Shown: piece by piece, positions 43,488-51,754 of the stretch
Numbering within the stretch: the first letter of the stretch is position 1
How the letters are laid out: each line of letters starts with the position of its first letter
NCBI RefSeq assembly: GCF_017254915.1
Contig: NZ_JAFKCT010000007.1
Location: forward strand, 89,775-153,774
From: Algoriphagus oliviformis
GTDB lineage: Bacteria; Bacteroidota; Bacteroidia; Cytophagales; Cyclobacteriaceae
Length of the DNA stretch: 64,000 bases
Reading direction: 5' to 3'
The notes under the pieces: model-generated
What the model saw: only the letters and a program-made list of their open reading frames with translations
Databases searched by the model: none
What the model was told of the DNA's origin: nothing
Position numbers and translations under genes: made by a program

Positions 43488-44819
43488 TTACTTCATCACC
43501 ACGTAGAAGGGTACATTGTAGGAAGCGACGTTGCCTTGCTGGTCGTAGGCGAAAGCAAAGATCCGGTAGGGGCCTTCTTCTTTTGGCGTCTTGAACCTGA
43601 CGCTGTCGCCTTCGACGCTATCTATCAGGTGCTCCATGGTGTAGCCCGTCATATTGTAGTCGTAGCCTTTGACTTCGATGAAGTAGTTTCCCTCGTGCCG
43701 GATTTCCCATCTGTAGGTGAGGGAGTCCCCTTCGAGATCTTCGGTAAAAGCCTTGGCGATGTATTCGGTGTTGTTTTCGAGATACACATTGTCGTAGGCG
43801 GGGCCTTGGGCAGTTTCTATGAAGATGTTGCTGATGTCGGGAGCGGAGTTTTCGGCTTGTTCTTTTGACCAGGCATATCTTAGGAAGTTGGCCAGTTCGG
43901 TTTTGCTTCCATCTTCGGAAAATACGCTAAACCAGGTATGCGTCGCCTCATACTTATGTCCCCAGTAGAATGCGTAGCTGCCCAAAAGCAGGGAGCTGTC
44001 CGAGGCGATTTTGTCCCAATATTCCTTCATGACTTGGATCTTCTCGGCGGTTCTCATCTCCTTGGGTGCGCCCCACTCCGTGGCGGGAATCTCCCAATGG
44101 CCATCGGGCCCCCATTCGGAGACGATGAAAGCCTTGCCCCAGCCCTTGTCCTCATAGACCCTTTCGTACATTTGGTCTATGGTCTTGAAGGCATTGAATC
44201 CCAAGATGTCGATGTGAGGCATCACATGTCGGTAAGAGGCCACTTTGTTTTGGCTGGAAAAGACGTCCACAGCAGTCATCGTGGGGTGGTTGGGATCCAC
44301 TTCTTTGATCATTCGGGCGACCTGGTCGATGATGTAAAAGACCACCGGTCTAGGTCCGCCACCATATTCCTTGACCTCATTGCCCACTCCCCACATGAGC
44401 AGGGCGGGATGGTCTTTGTATTTTTCGATCAAGGGACGCAATTCCTCTATTTTTCTATCCACTTCCCAATACTTCCAGTAGCTGAAATCATTGCCCCAGG
44501 AGGGCCGCCCCACCTCCAGTCCCAGGGTGACGGTCAGCCCCTTTGCATGGGCTTCGTCCAAAATCCTATCCGCGTCGTGAAGGCTCCAAGTTCGGATAGA
44601 ATTGCCGCCGTATTCGGCCACGAGATCCAGGTGCTCCGTTCCGGCAGCGCCCTTGATGTAATAAGGCTCGCCATGCCGGTAGAGTTGGGCTTTTCCGTCT
44701 TGATACCTAACTTCGACCGTGGGATTTTCGACCTTTGGAAGGTCTTGGTCGCAAGCACAGAATAGGAATAAAGCGATAAAAAATGTGACTAATTTATGCC
44801 TTTCAAAATTGGTTTTCAT
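43488..44819 (-). CDS. Glycoside hydrolase lipoprotein (TIM barrel, GH2/GH5-like)
   Basis: A 443-aa protein with a signal peptide whose FLFCACDQD gives a lipobox cysteine at 21 or 23. The barrel (about 45-310) opens with GEPYYIKGAAGTEHLDLVAE and has the acid/base Glu148 in WGVGNEVKE and the nucleophile Glu235 in VSEWGPDGHW, the clan GH-A arrangement. The C-terminus (about 335-443) is an Ig-like domain (LTYRWEIRHEGNYFIEVKGY). Both parts resemble the last two domains of the divergent 1298-aa synthase-hydrolase. The two genes share a 140-bp intergenic region and probably act on the same polysaccharide. The precise GH family and substrate are not resolved. Confidence 0.82.
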   Translation of the reverse strand: MKTNFERHKLVTFFIALFLFCACDQDLPKVENPTVEVRYQDGKAQLYRHGEPYYIKGAAGTEHLDLVAEYGGNSIRTWSLHDADRILDEAHAKGLTVTLGLEVGRPSWGNDFSYWKYWEVDRKIEELRPLIEKYKDHPALLMWGVGNEVKEYGGGPRPVVFYIIDQVARMIKEVDPNHPTMTAVDVFSSQNKVASYRHVMPHIDILGFNAFKTIDQMYERVYEDKGWGKAFIVSEWGPDGHWEIPATEWGAPKEMRTAEKIQVMKEYWDKIASDSSLLLGSYAFYWGHKYEATHTWFSVFSEDGSKTELANFLRYAWSKEQAENSAPDISNIFIETAQGPAYDNVYLENNTEYIAKAFTEDLEGDSLTYRWEIRHEGNYFIEVKGYDYNMTGYTMEHLIDSVEGDSVRFKTPKEEGPYRIFAFAYDQQGNVASYNVPFYVVMK

Positions 44820-44901
44820 GGCCTTTTAGTAAAACTGATCTGTCGGTTGGTTGACGAAATGTGTTGGTTTCCTTTTTCGAACGAAAAATAGAATAATAAA
44901 A

Positions 44902-44933
44902 TTTGCAATTCAAATACTTAATAATGTATTTTG
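44902..44933 (+). promoter_or_regulatory. Candidate -33/-7 promoter for the synthase-hydrolase gene
   Basis: TTTG (44902-44905) is followed after 21 bases by TATTTTG (44927-44933), one base short of TAnnTTTG. It lies 27 bp before the ATG, in the AT-rich divergent region. Confidence 0.4.
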
Positions 44934-44959
44934 AATCTGAAATTGTCTTTGCCTAATCA

Positions 44960-47900
44960 ATGAGTAGAAAACTATTTTTCGGAAAGTTAATTCTGATTTT
45001 TGGCCTTTTGTCTTTGATGCTGTTTTTATATGGCTTTTTGGAAGAGGTCGGGGTCGGACAGCGGGTTTTGTTTTGGCTGCTTTCGGGCTCCCTTTTCTTC
45101 AAACTGCTGAAGGTGGGCTTTGAGTGGTATCACTATGCCGGCCTTCCCGAGCCTCCGCAAAAGTCCGTCAAACCCAAGGCTCCCGAGCACCCCTTCACGG
45201 TGGATATGCTGACTACTTTCTGTCCAGGCGAGCCATTTGACATGTTGGAGCGCACTTTGAGGGCGATGGTGGGCGTGCGCTATCCCCATACGACCTACCT
45301 CTGCGATGAGGGCAACGACCCTGTGGCCAAAAAACTTTGCGAAAAACTCGGGGTGGTGCACGTCACCCGGGAGACCCACGAAAACGCAAAGGCTGGAAAT
45401 ATCAACAATGCGCTGAAGCAGGCGACCGGCGAGATCTGCGTCATCCTGGATCCAGACCATGCGCCTTTTCCCGAGTTTCTGGACCATGTGCTCCACCATT
45501 TTGACAATCCCGAGATCGGCTATGTGCAGGTGGTCCAGGCCTACGGCAACCAGTCGGAGTCGCTGATCGCACAGGGGGCAGCCGAGCAGACCTATATTTT
45601 TTACGGTCCCTACATGCAGGCCATGAGCGGATACGGCACGGCGCAGGCCATTGGTGCGAATTGTACTTTTAGGAGAGCTGCTTTGGACTCTATAGGAGGA
45701 CACGCTCCGGGATTGACCGAAGACATGCATACCTCGATGCTGCTCCATGCGGAAGGGTGGAAGTCGGTGTATGAGCCGGTGATCCTCTCCCGGGGACAGG
45801 TTCCCAGTAGCATCTCGGCCTACTACAAGCAGCAGCTTAAGTGGAGCAGGGGGACTTTCGACCTTTGGCTGAACCTCTTTCCCAAGTTGTTTTTCAAGTT
45901 TGATTGGAGGCAAAAGCTCCACTATGGCTTGTTGCCGGTTTACTATTTGTTTGGATTGATCGGTATTGTCGACTTCGTCGTCCCGATATATTCCCTGCTT
46001 ACGGGCGAATACCCTTGGCTCGTGGATCCCGGGGTGTTTTTTGTGTTTTTTACCCCTTTCTTTCTTTTCAGCTTGGCCTATAGATACTATGCGCAGGGCT
46101 GGCTCAACCATCAGGAGGAGCGAGGCATTCATCTCATGGGCGGGATTTTGCGGGTAGGCACCTGGTGGATCTACACCATAGGATTTGTGTACACCCTGCT
46201 CAATATCAAGGTGCCCTATATTCCTACGGAAAAAGAACACTCCACCAAGGGGGAGTTTCTCTTGGGACTGCCCAATCTTCTGGTGGCGATCATTTCCCTT
46301 GGGGCAGTGGTGTATGGGCTTTCCCAAGACTGGCAGCCTTACAGCATGCTGATGGCCGCTTTTGCCCTGGTCAATGCCTTTGTTCTGTTTTTCGCATTTG
46401 CCATCGGGCAGACGACCTGGGTCAGCCAGTCCAAAAGCAGTTTTTACAAGTTTAGAGATCGATATGCGATCAAGGAACAGCACCTGTCCTATCTCAAATT
46501 GAGTCGGCTGAGCTTTCGCTTTGCCCTGGTCTTGCTTCTGGCATCGACTTCCCTCCTGATCGTGGGAGCCATCAAGATCGGCAGCGACCAATACCTCGAT
46601 CCCCTTCCCAAGACTCCCATCGAAAAAGAGCTTGGAGGCTTCTACCTGGGGATGTACAATGCCCAAGCCGATGTGAAGTCGGACTTGTCTCCCATCCGGG
46701 CTATCGAAAATGAATCGGGGATGCAATGGTCTATCATCTCTACCTACGTGGCCTGGGGAGATGGGCAGGTACCGACCGGGAAACTGAGGGACATCGTCGC
46801 CCATGGGGCCATCCCCATGCTTACCTGGGAGCCTTTTTCCAACTTGTTTGAACAGTATCAAGATGTCGCGGACCTGAAGGAAAACAAGCGGATCTTTCGC
46901 TACATACTCGACGGATACTTTGATTCCTATATTGACGAAATGGCGGTGGCACTGCGGGACCTCCATTCCCCGGTGTTTTTGCGGTTTGCCCATGAGATGG
47001 AGAATCCCATGTACCCATGGTCTGTATCCGGAGGAAATAGTCCGGAGGACTTCGTGGAGGCTTGGAAGTACCTTCACTATAGGTTTGAAAAAGTAGGGGC
47101 GCACAACGTCTCGTGGGTTTGGAGCCCTTGGTCAACAGAGGGATTCGAATCCTATTTTCCCTACGGCAATGACGGCTCCTACAGCCAGTACGTTGACTGG
47201 ATAGGCTTGACTGGGCTTAACTACGGCTTGGCCTCGCCGGGGCAGTCCTCCAAGTCTTTTGACGAAATCTATTCGCCCTTCAAAGAGCGTATCAAAGCCC
47301 AAGGCCTGGAGCTTCCGGTGATGATTGCCGAGTTTGGCTCCACCTCGTACGGAGTCGATGGCAAGCAGTGGGTGGACCAGGCCATGGCATCCATCCAGGA
47401 GCGACACAAAGAGATCCGCTCGGCTGTTTTTTTCTACAGCGATCTGGACAAAAACTGGGTGACAGCCTGGCGGCCGGCAGAGAATGCCCAATTCATCGAT
47501 TGGACCTTTGATCTTGGGGGCGTCTCTAAGGCAACTGAAGAGTTTGAGCTGTTTGAGGGGAAAAACTACCTGACGGAATCGGGTGAGGGCGGACTCAGCC
47601 CCAAGATGCTGGTCGCCCGAAACGGAGCGCATGAGCTTCTAGTGGACGGCGAACCGTTTTACATCAAAGGAATCGCCTACAACGCGGGCAATGACTGGGA
47701 GGAAGGCTTCAAGCCTTTGTCCCGAAAGCAGCTGGATGCGGACTTTGAGCTCATCAAGCAGATGGGAGCCAATACCATCAGGAGGTATGAGCCAGGGATC
47801 TATGACCGAAATATTCTCAGGGCGGCAGATGAGCATGGACTGAAGGTCATGTTTGGCTTCTGGTTTGACCCGAAGGTGGACTACCTGCAAGACCAAGGGA

Positions 47901-48856
47901 AGCTGGATTCCTATCGGAAAAAGGTGCTCGCAGCCGTCGAAAAGCACAAGGACAACCCGAGCATCATCGCCTGGAACATCGGCAACGAGACCTGGGGGCT
48001 TCTGAAAAAGCACTATGCCCAACCCTACCTCAGCGTGGTGAGGAGAAGCTATCTGGAGTTTTTGGACGGGCTGGCGGTACAGATCCGGGAGATCGATCCC
48101 CAGCGTCCCGTATTTTCGTCCGAAGAGCATGACAACGAACGCCTGATCGGCGCTATTTCCCAATACAGGGCTTTTGCCCCCCATGTAGATGTGATCGGGA
48201 TCAATTCCTACTACGAGGAAAACATCAGCGAGCTCCAAGAGATCATGGAGCAGGCCTATCCCGGTAAGCCTTACGCGGTCACCGAGTTTGGCCCCAAGGG
48301 CTATTGGAACCAAGAGCTGGGAGACTATTGGAGGGATAGCTTGCTGATCGAGCTTTCCTCGGTCAAAAAAGCCGGCTGGTATCGAGACCAGTGGCTCGAA
48401 TACATAGAGAAGCACAAGGGGGACAACCTGGGCGGAGTGGCTTTCAGCTGGACCGACCGCTACGAGGGTACGGCAACCTGGTTTGGGATCACCGACCACA
48501 AGGGGAGGCTGAAGCCTTCCTACTATTCCCTGCAGTCCGTATGGCAGGAAGAGCCGTCGCAGCCAAGATCATTTCCGGATATCACGATTTCCGGGCATTG
48601 GCATGTGCTCAGCCCTGGAGAGACCCTTTGGCTGTCCGCCGCCGTGACCAATGGGTATGAGGGGGATTTGGAGTACAGCTGGGAAGTGTACGACGAAAAC
48701 TGGCAAAGGAGTACTCCCGTGCTGGCAACCAAGCTGGAGGGGAAGTTTGTAGAGATACAGATGCCTGCCAAGCCTTCGAGACTCTACCTCTATGCAAAGG
48801 ATTCTGAGGGAAACACGATCACCGCATCCAGGCCGCTGTTGGTATCGGGGCAGTAG
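44960..48856 (+). CDS. Three-module glycan synthase-hydrolase: GT2 + GH26 + GH-A glycosidase
   Basis: 1298 aa. Residues 1-60 have two membrane helices. Residues 75-300 form a cellulose-synthase-like GT2 with Asp116 (CDEGND), DPD 164-166, TED 253-255 and QQLKW 291-295. Helices to about 540 complete the channel-like membrane part. Residues 555-850 form a GH26-like barrel with Glu679 (RFAHEMENPMYPW) as acid/base and Glu791 (IAEFGS) as nucleophile. Residues 885-1197 form a second clan GH-A barrel with Glu1010 (NIGNETWG) and Glu1109 (TEFGPKGYW). An Ig-like domain ends the protein. Topology predicts synthesis in the cytosol and both hydrolases in the periplasm. GH26 hints at a beta-mannan-like or mixed beta-glucan product. 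A related glycosidase lipoprotein is divergent. Confidence 0.88.
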   Translation: MSRKLFFGKLILIFGLLSLMLFLYGFLEEVGVGQRVLFWLLSGSLFFKLLKVGFEWYHYAGLPEPPQKSVKPKAPEHPFTVDMLTTFCPGEPFDMLERTLRAMVGVRYPHTTYLCDEGNDPVAKKLCEKLGVVHVTRETHENAKAGNINNALKQATGEICVILDPDHAPFPEFLDHVLHHFDNPEIGYVQVVQAYGNQSESLIAQGAAEQTYIFYGPYMQAMSGYGTAQAIGANCTFRRAALDSIGGHAPGLTEDMHTSMLLHAEGWKSVYEPVILSRGQVPSSISAYYKQQLKWSRGTFDLWLNLFPKLFFKFDWRQKLHYGLLPVYYLFGLIGIVDFVVPIYSLLTGEYPWLVDPGVFFVFFTPFFLFSLAYRYYAQGWLNHQEERGIHLMGGILRVGTWWIYTIGFVYTLLNIKVPYIPTEKEHSTKGEFLLGLPNLLVAIISLGAVVYGLSQDWQPYSMLMAAFALVNAFVLFFAFAIGQTTWVSQSKSSFYKFRDRYAIKEQHLSYLKLSRLSFRFALVLLLASTSLLIVGAIKIGSDQYLDPLPKTPIEKELGGFYLGMYNAQADVKSDLSPIRAIENESGMQWSIISTYVAWGDGQVPTGKLRDIVAHGAIPMLTWEPFSNLFEQYQDVADLKENKRIFRYILDGYFDSYIDEMAVALRDLHSPVFLRFAHEMENPMYPWSVSGGNSPEDFVEAWKYLHYRFEKVGAHNVSWVWSPWSTEGFESYFPYGNDGSYSQYVDWIGLTGLNYGLASPGQSSKSFDEIYSPFKERIKAQGLELPVMIAEFGSTSYGVDGKQWVDQAMASIQERHKEIRSAVFFYSDLDKNWVTAWRPAENAQFIDWTFDLGGVSKATEEFELFEGKNYLTESGEGGLSPKMLVARNGAHELLVDGEPFYIKGIAYNAGNDWEEGFKPLSRKQLDADFELIKQMGANTIRRYEPGIYDRNILRAADEHGLKVMFGFWFDPKVDYLQDQGKLDSYRKKVLAAVEKHKDNPSIIAWNIGNETWGLLKKHYAQPYLSVVRRSYLEFLDGLAVQIREIDPQRPVFSSEEHDNERLIGAISQYRAFAPHVDVIGINSYYEENISELQEIMEQAYPGKPYAVTEFGPKGYWNQELGDYWRDSLLIELSSVKKAGWYRDQWLEYIEKHKGDNLGGVAFSWTDRYEGTATWFGITDHKGRLKPSYYSLQSVWQEEPSQPRSFPDITISGHWHVLSPGETLWLSAAVTNGYEGDLEYSWEVYDENWQRSTPVLATKLEGKFVEIQMPAKPSRLYLYAKDSEGNTITASRPLLVSGQ

Positions 48857-48933
48857 ATCTTTTTGAAAAGCAACAATTCCAGTTGTGGGAAAGGCCGGTT
48901 TGTGGTCGTTTCGATAGCATGGAAGAAAAAAGA

Positions 48934-48965
48934 AAAACCCGGCAGGAGCGATCCTGCCGGGTTTT
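48934..48965. terminator. Bidirectional terminator
   Basis: AAAACCCGGCAGGA pairs exactly with TCCTGCCGGGTTTT across GCGA. It lies between the convergent synthase-hydrolase and oxidoreductase genes and has A/T tracts on both sides. Confidence 0.9.
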
Positions 48966-48989
48966 ATTGTTGGGGTTTGTCATGGTCGC

Positions 48990-50333
48990 TTAGACCACAT
49001 CCGGCACCTCAAAGCCTTTTCTGTAATTGCGGGTCAGCATCGCGTCTGCTTCGGCGTCATTGACAAACTTCTCCGATTTGGGGTCAAAGTTCAGTACGCG
49101 GTCGAGACGGTAGGCGATGTTGCCCAGGTGTGCCAAGGCTGAGGAAAGGTGGGCGGTCTCCACGGGGCCGTTGAGGATGGAGCTGTCGCGGGTGCGCACG
49201 GCCTTGATGAAGTTTTCGAAGTGCGCATCGGTACCTCCGAGTCCACGATCGACGCCGCTGGCAGCCTGGCCTCCGTCAGAGTTGGACTTGCCTGGGGTAT
49301 TGTCCTTGCCGAGGAAGGAGCTGTACTTGTCGTAGCCGTCGATCACGATGTAGCCCTTGTCTCCATAGAAGATGTTGCCCACGGTGGCGCCGCCTTCGTT
49401 GTTGGTCAGCCATGGACGCACCTCAAACTGGATGATCTTGTCCTCCTCGGGATAGTGGTAGATGGAAGTCAGGAGTTCCGGGGTTTCTTTGCAGTCTTTC
49501 CAGAGAAACTTGCCGCCCATGGAGGTGATCTTGGTAGGCAGGCCTACGTCCAGTCCCCACTGGCAAAGATCGGTCTCGTGGATGCCTTGGTTTCCCACGT
49601 CCCCGTTCCCATAGTCCCAGTGCCAGTGCCAGTTGTAGTGCACCAGGTTTTCGGTGAATGGACGCTTGGGGGCCGGGCCGGTCCACAGGTCGTAGTCCAC
49701 GCCTTCGGGGATAGGGGAAAAGCCTTTGTCGCCGATGTCACCACGCATGCGGAACACCAAGCCGCGGGCCATGTACACCTTGCCTATGTAGCCGTCGCGC
49801 ATCAGCTGGATGGCTTCCTGCACTGCGGGAGAACTTCTCAGCTGCACGCCGTGCTGGACAATGCGGTCGTACTTGTAGGCCGCCTCGACCATTTTTCGCC
49901 CTTCGGCGATGTTGTGCGAACCGGGTTTTTCCACGTAGACATCCTTGCCCGCTTGGCAGGCCCAGATGGTCGCCAGGGAGTGCCAGTGGTTAGGCATGGC
50001 GATGCTCACCACGTCGATGTCCGGGTTGTCGTAGACTTTGCGGAGGTCTTGCTCCAGCGCTACGTCCGCCTTGTATTTTTCCTTGAAGCTTTTCTGTCTT
50101 TCCTTCAGCAGTCTCATATCCGGATCGCAGAGTGTAGTCACTTGGACATTGTCCTGCACCATGAGGCTGGCGATGTGGGTTTGTCCCCGACCGTTCACGC
50201 CAAGTACGGCGGCGTTGATGCGGTCATTGGCGCCAAAAGCTTTGGCGGGGATGATGGTGGGCGCAAAGACTGCCGCCGCGCCGGCGACTGCGGTCTTTTT
50301 CATAAATGATCTTCGGGATGGGTTTTTTGCCAT
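48990..50333 (-). CDS. Tat-exported Gfo/Idh/MocA-family oxidoreductase
   Basis: A 447-aa protein with a twin-arginine signal (SRRSFMKKTAVAGAAAVFAP). A Rossmann NAD(P) domain follows (INAAVLGVNGRGQTHIASL) with DVVSIAMPNHWHSLATIWAC and the catalytic-lysine motif YVEKPGSHN. The C-terminal half has GNQGIHETDLCQWGLDVGLP with the conserved His-Asp, and the RAVRTRDSSILNGPVE tail block. This exported subfamily is common in Bacteroidota sugar-use loci and works on sugars or inositol-like compounds; substrate is unknown. It starts after a 400-bp stretch (50334-50739) in which I see only scattered promoter-like AT-rich sequence. Confidence 0.9.
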   Translation of the reverse strand: MAKNPSRRSFMKKTAVAGAAAVFAPTIIPAKAFGANDRINAAVLGVNGRGQTHIASLMVQDNVQVTTLCDPDMRLLKERQKSFKEKYKADVALEQDLRKVYDNPDIDVVSIAMPNHWHSLATIWACQAGKDVYVEKPGSHNIAEGRKMVEAAYKYDRIVQHGVQLRSSPAVQEAIQLMRDGYIGKVYMARGLVFRMRGDIGDKGFSPIPEGVDYDLWTGPAPKRPFTENLVHYNWHWHWDYGNGDVGNQGIHETDLCQWGLDVGLPTKITSMGGKFLWKDCKETPELLTSIYHYPEEDKIIQFEVRPWLTNNEGGATVGNIFYGDKGYIVIDGYDKYSSFLGKDNTPGKSNSDGGQAASGVDRGLGGTDAHFENFIKAVRTRDSSILNGPVETAHLSSALAHLGNIAYRLDRVLNFDPKSEKFVNDAEADAMLTRNYRKGFEVPDVV

Positions 50334-50739
50334 TTCTATCTGTTAGTTATTAGGTTATTTATCGTCGTCGAAAGTTTCCTCGCAGTCGTCTAAGTGGACA
50401 TTTGACCGTGGTTTTTCCAGGCAAGTCCTTTGCTCACAGAGGGAAGATAAATTTTAATTCTCTAAACATCCCCAATAAAGTGTGCAACGGTCAAAGTATT
50501 AACTCAAACGATTTCGGACCTTTTCATCCGAAAAACAGAAGAAAATGGTCAGCGCCCGATAGCGGTGTCCGCAGTGCAAAAAGCTGCTTACACGGCTAGG
50601 CTTGGGGGCTCAAGCGGGAATCTCTCGTGGATATAACTTTCCTTTTTCGCAAAAAGACTAGTGTCGCCTTGCCACTTTGGTCACAGACTTGTCCCTTTCG
50701 CTTTGCCCATACCATTCAATGCTTACCGCTCACCAGTCG

Positions 50740-51570
50740 CTAAAAGAGGTATTCCTCCCCGTCCTTGCCCAGGCTAGGGCCGATGTTGTCCTTTTCGATG
50801 TCCTTGAAGTACTTGTAGGTGCTGACTTTGAGTTCGTCGGTAGCTGCCTCGTCGCAGACGATCATGGACTTGTTGTGGAGCTGCAGGGCGCTGAGCGTCC
50901 ACATGTGGGAGACGCCTCCTTCCACGGCCATGTGCAGGGCGCGGGATTTCTGGTGGCCGCTGACGATGATGACCACTTCCCTGGCGTCCATCACCGTGCC
51001 CACGCCGACGGTCAGGGCCAGTTTGGGCACTTGGTTGATGTCGTTGTCAAAAAATCTGGAGTTAACCATGCGGGTCTCGGTGTTCAGGGTTTTGACCCGG
51101 GTGCGGGAGCTGAGGGAGGAGCCGGGCTCGTTGAAGGCAATGTGGCCGTCTATCCCTATCCCGCCGAGGAAGAGGTCTATCCCGCCGACAGCCTTGATCT
51201 TTTCCTCATACTGCTGGCATTCCGCCTCGAGGTCCGGGGCGTTGCCGTCCAGGATGTGGATGTTTTCGGCGGGGATATCGATGTGGTTGAAAAGATGGGT
51301 ATACATAAACGAGTGGTAGCTTTCCGGGTGGGACTCCGCGAGTGCCACGTATTCGTCCATGTTGAAAGTGATGACGTTTTTGAAAGATACCTTGCCCTTT
51401 TGGTTGAGCTTCACCAGCTCCCGGTACGTTCCTACCGGGGAGGAGCCGGTAGGGAGCCCCAGGACAAAGGGTTTTGTGCTCTTTTCCTGGTGGGCTTGGA
51501 TCTTGCCGACGATGTAGTTTGCCACCCATTTGGAAAGCAAATCATAGTGTTCGTGAATGAGGAGTCTCAT
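50740..51570 (-). CDS. nagB: Glucosamine-6-phosphate deaminase
   Basis: Start chosen at [20 protein letters not shown] (276 aa); a 25-residue upstream extension is open but not conserved. The enzyme converts glucosamine-6-phosphate to fructose-6-phosphate and ammonia. [20 protein letters not shown] is the phosphate-binding loop, [11 protein letters not shown] carries the catalytic-base Asp, and [20 protein letters not shown] contains the Asp-His-Glu triad. The length suits the E. coli NagB type. No nagA is adjacent. The gene is isolated, with a 184-bp divergent region towards the radical SAM gene. Confidence 0.95.
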   Translation of the reverse strand: MRLLIHEHYDLLSKWVANYIVGKIQAHQEKSTKPFVLGLPTGSSPVGTYRELVKLNQKGKVSFKNVITFNMDEYVALAESHPESYHSFMYTHLFNHIDIPAENIHILDGNAPDLEAECQQYEEKIKAVGGIDLFLGGIGIDGHIAFNEPGSSLSSRTRVKTLNTETRMVNSRFFDNDINQVPKLALTVGVGTVMDAREVVIIVSGHQKSRALHMAVEGGVSHMWTLSALQLHNKSMIVCDEAATDELKVSTYKYFKDIEKDNIGPSLGKDGEEYLF

Positions 51571-51754
51571 CGTGTGAGTGGTTTGATTGGATATTTGGGT
51601 CGCAATTTCAAAAAAAGTCCAGACCAGGCCTCGGCCTGAATCCATTCTTTTCCCCAGCTGCCTGAAACAATACCCCCTTTTTTGCCAATAGTACTAGCGG
51701 TGCCTGCCGGGATTCCGCATCCCTCCGGGCCGTGGGGGACAGATTTGTCCCGGC

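Noticed and set aside
47132..48499. Long minus-strand frames opposite the synthase-hydrolase gene
   Set aside because: They are shadow frames of a GC-biased coding region; the plus-strand domains and catalytic motifs are unambiguous.
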